This document shows, in pieces, positions 27,310 through 36,545 of a DNA stretch of 64,000 nucleotides (its first letter is position 1; the number at the start of each line of letters is the position of its first letter). The translations under genes were made by a program, and so were the position numbers. The DNA is from Methylocapsa acidiphila B2. GTDB lineage: Bacteria; Pseudomonadota; Alphaproteobacteria; Rhizobiales; Beijerinckiaceae. The stretch spans positions 3,852,741-3,916,740 of the forward strand of contig NZ_KE386496.1 of NCBI RefSeq assembly GCF_000427445.1, given 5' to 3'. The notes beneath the pieces are model-generated. The model saw nothing but the letters and a program-made list of their open reading frames with translations. It had not been told where the DNA came from and did no database searches.

Positions 27310-28830
27310 TCAGGCCGCTTCTTCGATATCCGCTTCCTCGGCTTCCGCCTCGACCTCTTCCGCTTTGCTGCGGCGGGGTCCCTTGAGCAACTGTCCCTCG
27401 ATAACTTTCAGCGACTCGGTCTCGGTCAGCTTTTGCACGACGACGATTTCTCGCGCCATGCGATCGAGCGCGGCCTCATAAAGCTGCCGCTCGGAATAAG
27501 ACTGCTCCGGTTGCGCATCCGAGCGATAAAGGTCGCGCACGACCTCGGCGATCGCGATCAAATCGCCCGAATTGATCTTGGCTTCGTATTCCTGCGCCCG
27601 GCGCGACCACATGGTCCGCTTGATCCGCGCCCGGCCCGCCAAAGTATCGAGCGCCTTCTTGACGACGCCCGCCTCGGCGAGCTTGCGCATGCCGACGCTC
27701 GCGACCTTCGGCGTCGGGACTTTCAGGATCATCTTGTCCTTGATGAAGCTGATCACGAAAAGCTCGAGCTTGAAGCCGGCGACGACCTGCTCTTCGATTG
27801 CGATGATCTGCCCAACGCCATGGGCGGGATAGACAATGAACTCGAGTGGCTTGAATCCCTGCCGGGCCGGGTTCGTCGCCTTTCCGGGCTTGCTCAGCGC
27901 GGCGGCCGGCTTTTCCCCTTGCTTCGTCTCATCCTGTTTGGGCTCCGCTGCCTTCGGGCGTCCAGCCGCGCTCGCCTGGGCCTCAAGCGACGCCGGGATC
28001 TTCGCCGCTTTGGTCGAAGCCTTGTCGTCTTGGCGGATCCGCGCGTCGTCTCGAGCCGGCGCTTGGGCCGCGCTGTCTTCGATGGATGCAAGCGAGGCGT
28101 CCGAGCCGGTTGACCTCACCGATGTCTTTTTTTCAATTTTCTTTGTCACCGTTGTCCGCTCATTTTCCCCTGGGGTCAGGCTCGAGGATAGGACGGTCGC
28201 CGCGGGGACGGCCGCCGGTTGGGTTTGCTTTTGCGCCTTTGTATCGCCGTGGAGCGACGCGTCTTCGATCGACGAATTCGATTGGGCCGGAGCCTGTTTC
28301 GACGCCGGAGCCTCACGTGCCGCCGCGCCTGACGTCTCGGATTTCGCGCGAGACGAAGATTCGGTCTCCGGCTTGGGGCTCTTACTCCGCGTGCGGGTCT
28401 CGGCGACCTTTTTCGCGGCAGAGCCCGCCTTGCCGTCGGTGTGGGCTTCGGGCATCTTGGCCGTATTTTTAATCACGGGCGCCGCATTTTTCGTCCGTGC
28501 AGCGGCTTTCGCCGAGACGGCGGAGGTACTTTCGCCTTGTGACGCGCCGATTCCGGGCTGATTCTGACTCTTGTCGAGCGGCGCGCTCGCTTTAGGGGCG
28601 GACGTCGTGCGCGTGGATATCCTTTTCGCCGCGCTGGCGACGGAAGAATGAGCTTTGCTTCCGCTGCGTCGAGCCGCCGTCGGCCTAGCCGTAGCGGCGG
28701 CGAGCTTTTTGGCCTTCGCCTCTGGCGCCTTTGATGCTTTGGTCTTAGTTTTCCCGGCGTCGGTTCGCGCGGTCGAGGGGAGAGCGCCTTTTGTCTTGGA
28801 AGGCTTTGTTGTCTTCTTGACGGACGCCAT
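27310..28830 (-). CDS. CarD/CdnL-family RNA polymerase-binding regulator with a long histone-like N-terminal tail
   Basis: CarD-family proteins bind the RNA polymerase beta subunit and stabilise open promoter complexes. The last ~178 residues (329-506) are a normal CarD domain, with LEFIVYPAHGVGQI, RARIKRTMWSRRAQEYEAKINSGDL and ALDRMAREI. Before it lie about 325 residues of low complexity rich in Lys, Ala, Ser, Thr and Pro, starting MASVKKTTKPSKTK and containing two related SSIEDAS/ASIEDSA segments. Typical alphaproteobacterial CarD is only ~170-200 residues. The tail resembles histone H1-like tails and is probably disordered and DNA-binding. ATG at 28830 is preferred over an upstream frame extension to 28914. 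Confidence 0.9.
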   Translation of the reverse strand: MASVKKTTKPSKTKGALPSTARTDAGKTKTKASKAPEAKAKKLAAATARPTAARRSGSKAHSSVASAAKRISTRTTSAPKASAPLDKSQNQPGIGASQGESTSAVSAKAAARTKNAAPVIKNTAKMPEAHTDGKAGSAAKKVAETRTRSKSPKPETESSSRAKSETSGAAAREAPASKQAPAQSNSSIEDASLHGDTKAQKQTQPAAVPAATVLSSSLTPGENERTTVTKKIEKKTSVRSTGSDASLASIEDSAAQAPARDDARIRQDDKASTKAAKIPASLEAQASAAGRPKAAEPKQDETKQGEKPAAALSKPGKATNPARQGFKPLEFIVYPAHGVGQIIAIEEQVVAGFKLELFVISFIKDKMILKVPTPKVASVGMRKLAEAGVVKKALDTLAGRARIKRTMWSRRAQEYEAKINSGDLIAIAEVVRDLYRSDAQPEQSYSERQLYEAALDRMAREIVVVQKLTETESLKVIEGQLLKGPRRSKAEEVEAEAEEADIEEAA

Positions 28831-29220
28831 AAGCAGCGCGCTCCTTTCTAGTCCCGCTTTGGAGACGGGACGTGTCATCGACGGCGGAAACCGGAGTCGC
28901 CGCGCATGGAACACCGTCTACGCGCCCAGGCAAGGCGCGAAGCAAGCCATTCCTATATGATGATCATCCGCCTATGAAGCGGCCGAACTGGCGAGGCAAG
29001 CTTGACCCGCGCGGGCCATCATAAAAATAATCGCCTTGGTGCTTTGCGGGCTTCCCAAGACGCGGATGACTGATAGAAAGTCGTAAGCTCACGCTTCAGC
29101 GACTGTCGCAAGAAGTTAGCACAGAAAAGATCGAAAATCAAAATATTATGCGGAACCGCGCGTCGTGGCCGTGGCCCCGCCACGCGATTCGACCCCCGAG
29201 AGGCGGTCGTCGGCCCAGAG
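28831..29220. other. Intergenic region between carD and fdxA
   Basis: About 390 bp with no recognisable gene on either strand. It holds the carD promoter on the left and the 3' end of the ferredoxin transcript on the right. An AT-rich patch lies at 29020-29150. No clear hairpin or promoter seen. Confidence 0.4.
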
Positions 29221-29559
29221 TCAATCTCCAGAGCCGGGTTCCGCCGAGAAAAATTCGTCGAATTTGCCGGGACGCCCGTCAAAGGCCTTGGCGTCTGGCA
29301 TGGCCTCCCGCTTGACCGTCACATTTGGCCAGGCCTTGGCCATGTCGCGATTGAGCTCGAGCCATTTGTCGAGTCCCCGCTCGGTGTCAGGCTTTATCGC
29401 CTCAGCGGGACATTCGGGCTCGCAGACGCCGCAATCGATGCATTCGTCTGGATGAATGACGAGCATGTTCTCGCCTTCGTAGAAGCAATCCACTGGGCAG
29501 ACTTCGACGCAATCCATGTACTTGCACTTGATGCAGTTCTCGACGACGACATAAGTCAT
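29221..29559 (-). CDS. fdxA: Seven-iron ferredoxin
   Basis: A 112-residue ferredoxin carrying both a 3Fe-4S and a 4Fe-4S cluster. Cysteines at 9, 17, 21, 25, 40, 43, 46 and 50 follow the spacing of Azotobacter ferredoxin I, with an extra Cys12. The start [26 protein letters not shown] is diagnostic. The ATG at 29559 has AAGGAG at good spacing; upstream frame to 29724 is not coding. An AT-rich stretch around 29660-29700 probably contains its promoter. It is a general low-potential electron carrier. Confidence 0.95.
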   Translation of the reverse strand: MTYVVVENCIKCKYMDCVEVCPVDCFYEGENMLVIHPDECIDCGVCEPECPAEAIKPDTERGLDKWLELNRDMAKAWPNVTVKREAMPDAKAFDGRPGKFDEFFSAEPGSGD

Positions 29560-29797
29560 GATCTCGCTCCTTGGACAGGGCAGGCGAATCCTCGCGAGTC
29601 CTGATGCTGGGCGGTTGCGCACGCCGCTCCTGCGCGCTAGGAGGCATGCGGCCGAGCTTGCATAAGTTATTGATTTTATAACTAAAAATATAAGCCTGAC
29701 CGCGCTCGCTCGGTTTCGATGCACTAGCGCCTTTGACGGACCAGCGCAAGGACGTTCGAGGGCGGGCCGGCATATTTCTCACCTTCCGCCCGGCCGC

Positions 29798-30082
29798 TCA
29801 TTCGAGCCTCTGGACGCCGGGCGTGAGTTCGTCGAACAGGAGCTTGGCCTCGGGATAGCCGCCCCGGCGCGTGCCCGGAGCCAAAACTTTCAGAATTCTT
29901 ACCTGCTGTTCGAGGGCGATCGTGAGGACGTCGCCCGGCCCGACGGGTTTCGCCGGGGTCTCGATTCGCTTGGCGTTCAGCCTGACATGGCCCTCGACGA
30001 CGAGTCTGGCGGCGAGGCTTCTCGTTTTCGCCACGCGCGCGAACCAGAGCCATTTGTCGAGTCGCTGTCTTTCGTCGTCCAT
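29798..30082 (-). CDS. Small S4-domain RNA-binding protein (HslR-like)
   Basis: A 94-residue protein made up almost entirely of an S4 domain: RLDKWLWFARVAKTRSLAARLVVEGHVRLNAKRIETPAKPVGPGDVLTI. In E. coli the related HslR (Hsp15) binds stalled 50S subunits with nascent chains after heat stress. The same role is likely but not shown here. It stands between fdxA and the COG0523 gene, about 150 bp away from the latter. Confidence 0.88.
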   Translation of the reverse strand: MDDERQRLDKWLWFARVAKTRSLAARLVVEGHVRLNAKRIETPAKPVGPGDVLTIALEQQVRILKVLAPGTRRGGYPEAKLLFDELTPGVQRLE

Positions 30083-30235
30083 CCATCGCCTTCATTAAAG
30101 AAGGAGCGCCGCTGGAAGCTTTTGAGCGGAACGCGAAAATGCAGATCCGTCATTTCGCGGAAAATTTCGCCTTCGCTTTCGAAACCCGAACACGTTTGAC
30201 GTTTTTGGTGGATTTAAGCGTCCCGCGTGGCCGGT

Positions 30236-31480
30236 TCAAGCGAGCAGCCCGCCGCGCGCCGGCGCCAAGGGATTGTCGGCGAGCGCATCGGCGTCGGGCT
30301 GGTCCGGCGCGGGAGGCCCGACGAGCGCGCGCCAAAGCCCTTCGACGAATGCCGGCGCCATGTCGCGCAAAATGAACACGATTCGAGTGCTGCGATCGGC
30401 GTCCGGCCATGCGGCTAAGCGCGCCGGCGGATGGAAGACATGCTGCACGCCATGAATGACAAGCGGCCGATCGGGTTCGTCGGCCAGCGCGACGATTCCC
30501 TTCACCCGCAAAAGGGCGGGGCCATGGGCGTTGCGCAGCAACTCGATGAACAGATCGAACGCAGCGGCGCCGATCGGCGCGTCATGGCGCAAACAGAACG
30601 CCCGGATGCGGGCGTCATGACGATTCACGTCGTGTGAATCGTGAGAATGGTCATGGCCGTGATGGCCATGATCATGTTGGTCTTGGCTGATAGATGGGCC
30701 TGCTGCGCCCGCGGCCGGGAAAGACTCCGCATTGAGCCAGCCCTGCACGTCGAGACTTTTGCGGCTCGGGTCATAGAGCCCGGCGCCGAGCAAGGCCGCC
30801 GCAGTCGCCTCGCCTTTCGCGGCATCGAGAAGACGCGCGCCGGGGTTGAGATTAGCCAGCCGGACTTTCAGATCAGCGACGCGGACGCTTCCGCCTTCGT
30901 CGAGGAGATCCGATTTGGTGAGGACGAGCCGGTCGGCGACCGCCGCCTGCTTGACGGCTTCCTCATGCGCGTCGAGCGTCGCTTGGCCGTTCACGGCGTC
31001 GATCAAAGTGACGACGCCGTCGAGCCGGAACCGCAGCATGAGATAGGGATGAAACATGATGGTGTGAAGGACAGGGGCCGGATCGGCGAGCCCCGTGGTC
31101 TCGATCACCACCCTTTGAAACGGCGCGATGCGTCCATTGTCGCGCTTGCGGACCGCGTCTTCCAAGGTTGCGATGAGATCGCCGCGAATCGAGCAGCAGA
31201 GGCAGCCCGAGGTCATGACCAGCATGTCGCCGTCGACCTTTTCGACCAGCAGATGATCGAGCCCGATTTCGCCGAATTCATTGATGACGACAAGCGTGTC
31301 GGCGAAAGCCGGATCGCGAAGTAAGCGATTGAGCAGGCTCGTCTTGCCGGAGCCGAGAAAGCCCGTGACGATCGTCAGGGGGAAAGGCGGCGGCGGCCTG
31401 CGATCTAGGCGTGAAAAATCGCCCCGCGCGATCTCGCCGGTCGGCTCAGGACTCGCCGCCGGCGCGTCATTGCCCTGCAT
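30236..31480 (-). CDS. COG0523/CobW-family G3E GTPase (metallochaperone)
   Basis: A 414-residue GTPase from the ATG at 31480. The P-loop is TGFLGSGKTSLL (39-50), the metal-binding CxCC motif is GCLCC (92-96), and TKSD is the guanine-recognition motif. A histidine-rich linker (DQHDHGHHGHDHSHDSHD) precedes the C-terminal CobW domain. Such proteins insert or deliver zinc, cobalt or other metals. The start overlaps the upstream D,D-carboxypeptidase gene by 14 bp, suggesting translational coupling. The frame stays open upstream to 32035, but that is a shadow of the Lys/Ala-rich tail. Confidence 0.92.
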   Translation of the reverse strand: MQGNDAPAASPEPTGEIARGDFSRLDRRPPPPFPLTIVTGFLGSGKTSLLNRLLRDPAFADTLVVINEFGEIGLDHLLVEKVDGDMLVMTSGCLCCSIRGDLIATLEDAVRKRDNGRIAPFQRVVIETTGLADPAPVLHTIMFHPYLMLRFRLDGVVTLIDAVNGQATLDAHEEAVKQAAVADRLVLTKSDLLDEGGSVRVADLKVRLANLNPGARLLDAAKGEATAAALLGAGLYDPSRKSLDVQGWLNAESFPAAGAAGPSISQDQHDHGHHGHDHSHDSHDVNRHDARIRAFCLRHDAPIGAAAFDLFIELLRNAHGPALLRVKGIVALADEPDRPLVIHGVQHVFHPPARLAAWPDADRSTRIVFILRDMAPAFVEGLWRALVGPPAPDQPDADALADNPLAPARGGLLA

Positions 31481-33227
31481 CGGCGTCGGAATGTCCTTGC
31501 TTCGCTTTGCCCGAGCGGGCTGTGGACTTCGGCTCCGTAGCCTGCTTTTGCGCCAGCTTTGTCGCCGGCTTGGCGGGATGGCGCTTGTCGAGCGCGGCTT
31601 TGTCGGCCTTGCTTTTCGGCTCCGCCGACTTCTTCTTTTCAGCTGTGGCGGTTTTGGCGGCTTCCGGCCGCTCGGCGGCTTTGGTCTTTGCCGCGTGACC
31701 GGATTTTGCGACGGGCTTGGTCTTTTCCGCAGATTTGGCGGATTTGGCTTTTCCGGTCTTGAGCTTTTTTGGCGGCGGCGCTGCGTCCTCGCCGCCGCTG
31801 GCCTCTTGTTCCGCGGCGGCGGTCGCATGGCGCCGGCCATGATGACGCGCCGCGGCGAGATGGGCGCGCTTCGCGTTCGGCTCGATCTGGCCCGCGGAGG
31901 GATCGGCGGCGAGGGGTGTCGCGGCCAGCTTCGGAGCGTCGAGCGGAGCATAGGCGCTCGCTGATTCCGGAGGACTTGCAGTCCCGAGAGGCGAATGCGC
32001 TGGGCGGGCTTGCGCGATCGGGCCGACATATCCATTGGGCGCGCCGACGAAGACTGGCGTCGGATCGAAGGATGGCGTCGGCACCAAAGCGATTCGCCGC
32101 GCCATGGGCGCGGTGCGGGCGAGGGCGTTTGCGCTATAGACCTCAGGACCGGCTGAGGCGGGGACGGATCTGCCGCCGTCGAGCGCTGCGATCAGGCGCT
32201 CGTTCTCGGCGTTGAACTCCGCGACGAGCTTGCCGCGCTTGCGGCAGACATTCTGGTTAGGGTCAGGAGGCGGCGCGTTCGTAGGGCCCGCGAGTGCGGT
32301 CACCGAACCCGTCGGGCGATCGACGCCGGAAAACCCGCGATCAAAGAGAGCCGCGGCCTTGATCGTGCGTTGCGCGACATTCGGCGCGCCGAGGATGACT
32401 GCGATGAGTTTCCGGCCACCTTGCGTGGCGCTCGCGACGACATTGAACCCCGCTGCGCAGGTGAAGCCGGTCTTCATGCCGTCGACGCCCGGATAACGGC
32501 CGAGAAGATTGTTGTGATTGGTGATGATGTCCCCGCCAAGCCGCAAGGCCCCGATCGAAAAGAGGTCCGCCTGCTCCGGAAAGGTCGAATAGAGGGCGAT
32601 TGCGAGAACCGCGAAATCCCGCGCCGAAGAGATATGCTGAGGATTGGGCAGGCCATTCGGATTGACGAAATGCGATTGGCGGAGCCCCAGCGACGCCGCA
32701 GCTTCGTTCATCTCATCGGCGAAGGCCTCGACGGACCCGGAAATCCCTTCCGCGATGGTGACGGCGAGATCGTTGGCCGACTTGACCATCAGCATTTTCA
32801 TGGCGTTGCCGAGCGTCACGAGCGTTCCCGGCCGAAAGCCCATTTTGGACGGCGGCATGGACGCGGCGCGGGCGGAAACTGCGAGGGGGGTGTCGAGCGT
32901 CAGCCGATGCTCGCGAACGGCTTTCAGCGCCACATAGACCGTCATCAACTTGGTCAGCGACGCAGGATACCAGGGCTGCGTCGCATGGTCCTCATAAAGG
33001 ACGGCGCCCGACGGATATTCGACGACGATGGCCGGGGCAGCTTGCGCCGGCGCCGAAGCGGTAGTTCCCGCGCAAAGGGCCGCCACCAACAGGAATGCGA
33101 GGCCGCTCGAAATCCGCCGCGGCGGGCGGGGGTTCCGGAACAGGCGCCCGAAAGCTCCAGACCTCGAAGGTGCGACCATGGATCCTGTCGGCATGGGGGA
33201 AGCCATAGCGAGACATTGTTGATCCAC
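31467..33227 (-). CDS. D-alanyl-D-alanine carboxypeptidase (DacA type) with Lys/Ala-rich tail
   Basis: An exported serine peptidase that trims the stem peptides of peptidoglycan. With the listed GTG start (33227), the catalytic motifs are SLTK (90-93), SAN (150-152) and KTG (252-254). A signal peptide lies around residues 40-64 (AFLLVAALCAGTTASAPAQA). The last ~130 residues are Lys, Ala and Pro rich with repeated AEKKKSAEPKSK-like runs, which could bind the anionic cell wall. Later starts at 33206 or 33179 (with AGGA upstream) would give a more normal signal peptide, so the exact start is uncertain. Confidence 0.92.
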   Translation of the reverse strand: MDQQCLAMASPMPTGSMVAPSRSGAFGRLFRNPRPPRRISSGLAFLLVAALCAGTTASAPAQAAPAIVVEYPSGAVLYEDHATQPWYPASLTKLMTVYVALKAVREHRLTLDTPLAVSARAASMPPSKMGFRPGTLVTLGNAMKMLMVKSANDLAVTIAEGISGSVEAFADEMNEAAASLGLRQSHFVNPNGLPNPQHISSARDFAVLAIALYSTFPEQADLFSIGALRLGGDIITNHNNLLGRYPGVDGMKTGFTCAAGFNVVASATQGGRKLIAVILGAPNVAQRTIKAAALFDRGFSGVDRPTGSVTALAGPTNAPPPDPNQNVCRKRGKLVAEFNAENERLIAALDGGRSVPASAGPEVYSANALARTAPMARRIALVPTPSFDPTPVFVGAPNGYVGPIAQARPAHSPLGTASPPESASAYAPLDAPKLAATPLAADPSAGQIEPNAKRAHLAAARHHGRRHATAAAEQEASGGEDAAPPPKKLKTGKAKSAKSAEKTKPVAKSGHAAKTKAAERPEAAKTATAEKKKSAEPKSKADKAALDKRHPAKPATKLAQKQATEPKSTARSGKAKQGHSDADAGQ

Positions 33228-33314
33228 TTACCTACCGCGCGCGCGGTCGAATGGGAAGCGTCATCGCGCAGTAGGCTCAGCCATAGCTTTGGTTCCGAGC
33301 GTCGTGTGGATCGA

Positions 33315-34565
33315 TCAAACCGCGGCGGCGGGGCTTTTCACCCGCTCCGGGCGAATGCCGATCCCGATGATTCGGGCCGGCAGCCGCCGCAGGATTGGGA
33401 AACGAATGAAAAGGCGCAGGAAACCCGGCGGCTCGAATTTGCCGGAACTTGCGAGAACTCGGGAAATCATCCTTTTCTGGATGAAGACTTGGATCGCCTG
33501 CGTGGCTTTGGTCGGCCATTCGCGCCGTTTTTGAACCTTGGCCAGCATATCATCCGTCAAAACCCCTTGGCCGTGTAGCGGTTCGGCCAGAATATTCGCG
33601 GTCGCGATCGCGTCCTGAATGGCGAGATTGATTCCGACGCCGCCGACCGGTGACATGGCGTGCGCCGCATCGCCGATGCACAAAAGGCCCGGCCGGCTCC
33701 AAAGCGGCAGGCGATCGACCGTAACGGTTAGCAGCTTGACGGCGTCAAAGCTCTCGATCTCACCGACCCGATCCGCGGCGAAAGGCGCGAGAGCGGCGAT
33801 CCGCTCGCGCAAAACCGCGATTCCCTGTTCCCGCATCCGTTCGCCGGACCCTTTGGCGATCACATAGCCGCATTGCCAATGTTCGCCCCGGTTGATCAGA
33901 ACCAGGATCTGCCCGGCGTCGATCCGGCCGAAGGTCTCGATCGGGTCGCTCTCGCAGCGCGACAGGCGGAACCAGAGCACGTCCATCGGCGCGCCAATGT
34001 CCTGCGGCGTCAGTCCCGCCGTCTTGCGCACGGTTGAATGGCGACCGTCGGCCCCGATCGTGAGATCGGCGCGAATCGAGAGCGGCCCGTCTTTGGTCTT
34101 GGCGGTCACGCCGACGACGCGTCCGTTTTCCTCGATAAGACCCTCGACCGCCGTCGACATGGCGAGCCGGAAGCTCGGATAGAGCTTGGCGCGCGCCGCG
34201 AGAAAATCGAGAAAATCCCATTGCGGCATGAAGGCGACGAATTTTGCGTGCGTGGAAAGGTGCGAGAAATCGGCCAGAGGAATCGTGACGTCGCCGATTC
34301 GGCCCTGAAGCGTGCGCGCCTCTTGATGCGGCAGCTTCAGGAAATCGTCGAGGAGGCCGAGATCATGCAAGGCCTCGAGAGTCGAGGGGTGGATCGTGTC
34401 GCCGCGAAAGTCGCGTAAGAAGTCCGCGTGCTTCTCGACGACGATCACGTCGACCCCGGCGCGGGCGAGGAGCAGCCCCAGCATCATTCCCGCAGGCCCG
34501 CCGCCGACGACGCAACAGCGGCAAAAGGCTTGCGCTTGCGGCGTTTCTTTCGCGAACCTATTCAT
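33315..34565 (-). CDS. FAD-dependent aromatic-type monooxygenase
   Basis: A 416-residue group A flavin monooxygenase-like protein. The N-terminal FAD motif is CCVVGGGPAGMMLGLLLARAGVDVIVVEK, the middle DG motif is IGADGRHSTVRKTAG, and the second FAD motif is LLCIGDAAHAMSPVGGVGINLAIQDA. Relatives include UbiH and pentachlorophenol-type hydroxylases. No substrate is suggested by its neighbours. The short upstream gap (34566-34647) contains an AT-rich ACTATTATATAATG stretch that may be the -10 region of its promoter. Confidence 0.88.
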   Translation of the reverse strand: MNRFAKETPQAQAFCRCCVVGGGPAGMMLGLLLARAGVDVIVVEKHADFLRDFRGDTIHPSTLEALHDLGLLDDFLKLPHQEARTLQGRIGDVTIPLADFSHLSTHAKFVAFMPQWDFLDFLAARAKLYPSFRLAMSTAVEGLIEENGRVVGVTAKTKDGPLSIRADLTIGADGRHSTVRKTAGLTPQDIGAPMDVLWFRLSRCESDPIETFGRIDAGQILVLINRGEHWQCGYVIAKGSGERMREQGIAVLRERIAALAPFAADRVGEIESFDAVKLLTVTVDRLPLWSRPGLLCIGDAAHAMSPVGGVGINLAIQDAIATANILAEPLHGQGVLTDDMLAKVQKRREWPTKATQAIQVFIQKRMISRVLASSGKFEPPGFLRLFIRFPILRRLPARIIGIGIRPERVKSPAAAV

Positions 34566-34647
34566 AGGCCTGTTCCTGTTTCGATCTCGTTCGAGCTAAC
34601 ACTATTATATAATGTAAGTCGTCAAGATGAGCTGAATCGAAACGGCC

Positions 34648-36156
34648 CTAATTTACGCGATCCTGTTTCGCGCCCTTGGCGACGCCGGACGCGGCCCGGC
34701 GGCGCTCCAGCGCGGCATTGACGACGAGTGCGACGACAATATTGGCGGCGAGGGCCAGCAACCCGGAATAAAGGACGAAATGGTGCTCGCCAAAGGTCAA
34801 TGTATGCAAAGGCTTGAAATTATTGACCCAGGCCAGCCAAGTTCCGCCAAGGAAGCCAACCGCCCAGCCGGCGAGCAACGCGCCGGCGCGAAACCAGCTC
34901 GTGAACAGGCCGAACACCACTGTTGGGAAGGTTTGCAAAATCCATAGGCCGCCGAGCAATTGCAGATCGAGCGCGAATTGCGTCGGCAGAAAGAGAATCA
35001 CCAATAAGGCCCCGAGCTTCACCGCCAGAGAGGCGGTTTTCGCGACCTTAGCCTCGCCGTGAGCCGTGATTTGCGGATCGACATAGGCTCGCCAGAAATT
35101 GCGGGCGAAGAGATTGGCGGCGCCGATGCTCATCACCGCAGCCGGCACGAGCGCGCCTATGGCGATCGCGGCGAAGGCGAAACCGGCGAACCACCCCGGA
35201 AACATAGTCTTGAAGAGGGTCGGGACCACGTCATTATTATTGGCGAGCTTCAGGCCGGCGGCGTGGCCCATGAATCCGAGGAGGGCGATGAGGCCCAGCA
35301 GAAGCGTATAGGCTGGCAGCAGAAAGGCGTTCTTGCGGATCACGTCGGGTCCGGAGCTGGCGAACACCACGGTTAGCGTATGAGGATACATGAACGAGGC
35401 AAGGGCCGAGCCGAGCGCCAGGCTCGCGTAGGGAAGATATTGGTCCGGCGTCAGGAGAATGCCGCCGCTTCCCTTCGCTTGGAACGCTGCCTCGGCGGCG
35501 GCGAAAACCGCTCCATAGCCGCCAAGCTTGAGTGGAATGAGCGCGATCGCTGCGGCGACGACGATATAGATCATCGCGTCCTTGACGAAGGCGATCAAGG
35601 CGGGCGCCCGCAGGCCGGAGGAATAAGTGTAAAGCGCCAGGACGATGAAAGCGGCGACGAGCGGAAGCTCGCCTTCGAGGCCGAGGGCGTGAATGGCCGC
35701 GGCCATGCCGATCAACTGCAAGGCGATATAAGGCATGGTGGCGATGACGCCGGTGACGGCGATCGCGAGCTCCAGGGGCCGCGAGCCATAGGCTCCATGC
35801 GCGACATCCGCCGCGGTGACGTAATGATGCTCTTTCGCCAACTTCCATAGCGCCGGCATAATTGTAAAAACAATTGGATAGACGATGATCGTATAGGGCA
35901 GGGCGAAGAAGCCGAACGCGCCGACCGCATAGACGAGGGCGGGAACCGCGATCACGGTATAGGCAGTGTAGAGATCGCCGCCGATCAGAAACCAGCTGAT
36001 CCAAGGCCCGAATTGGCGTCCGCCGAGTCCCCATTCGTCGATATGCGCCAGAGTCTTCGGACGCCGCCAGCGGGCGGCGACGAAGCCCAGCGCCGTGACG
36101 AGGACGAAGAAGAAGACGAAGACTGCAAGCGCCGCGTAATCGACCTCACCGATCAT
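34648..36156 (-). CDS. Sodium:solute symporter (SSS family)
   Basis: A 502-residue transporter with about 13 hydrophobic helices and SSS-family features (AHIDEWGLGGRQFGPWISWFLIGGDLYTAYT near the start; GALVPAAVMSIGAANLFARNFWRAY in the middle). The pairing with a DUF3311 protein is typical for organic-acid (acetate, lactate, pyruvate-type) symporters. The start overlaps the DUF3311 stop by 11 bp, so the two are translationally coupled. The substrate cannot be read from the sequence. Confidence 0.9.
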   Translation of the reverse strand: MIGEVDYAALAVFVFFFVLVTALGFVAARWRRPKTLAHIDEWGLGGRQFGPWISWFLIGGDLYTAYTVIAVPALVYAVGAFGFFALPYTIIVYPIVFTIMPALWKLAKEHHYVTAADVAHGAYGSRPLELAIAVTGVIATMPYIALQLIGMAAAIHALGLEGELPLVAAFIVLALYTYSSGLRAPALIAFVKDAMIYIVVAAAIALIPLKLGGYGAVFAAAEAAFQAKGSGGILLTPDQYLPYASLALGSALASFMYPHTLTVVFASSGPDVIRKNAFLLPAYTLLLGLIALLGFMGHAAGLKLANNNDVVPTLFKTMFPGWFAGFAFAAIAIGALVPAAVMSIGAANLFARNFWRAYVDPQITAHGEAKVAKTASLAVKLGALLVILFLPTQFALDLQLLGGLWILQTFPTVVFGLFTSWFRAGALLAGWAVGFLGGTWLAWVNNFKPLHTLTFGEHHFVLYSGLLALAANIVVALVVNAALERRRAASGVAKGAKQDRVN

Positions 36157-36328
36157 GGCGCGCCAGCCGGTAAACGAGATAAATCAGCAGGGAGGTGATC
36201 GGCACGAAAGCCAACTGGTACCAATAGAAGAAAGGCAATCCGAAGAGGGCGGGCGCTTTGTGATTGTAGAGCGGGACGCTGAGCAGCGCGATATAGGGGA
36301 TCAAAAGGAGAAGCCATATCAAGCGCAT
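36146..36328 (-). CDS. DUF3311 small membrane subunit of the symporter
   Basis: A 60-residue protein with two membrane helices (LIWLLLLIPYIALLSVPLYNH and FYWYQLAFVPITSLLIYLVYRLARHD). It matches DUF3311, which is regularly encoded immediately upstream of SSS-family symporters, as here. Probably a small accessory subunit. Confidence 0.9.
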   Translation of the reverse strand: MRLIWLLLLIPYIALLSVPLYNHKAPALFGLPFFYWYQLAFVPITSLLIYLVYRLARHDR

Positions 36329-36545
36329 GTGAGGATGCGTCCCGGTTCTGATCGGTCGATGGCGGAGCCCATCGATGAAATGGAGCCGATCCGCCGTCTA
36401 TCGAACTGGCTGGAGGAATGCGCTTCGTCGGAAGCAGCCGGAGAAAAAGCACGGCGCGCCGATCCGGCGGAGGCAGTCGATGCTATCCAGTCCGCCGGGG
36501 AAAGCAACCACGATGCGGCAGAGCCCCGCGCCTCAAAGGACCGAG

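Noticed and set aside
30236..32035. Long 599-codon version of the COG0523 protein
   Set aside because: The first 185 codons run through the Lys/Ala-rich tail of the upstream gene in another frame, and the family start matches the ATG at 31480.
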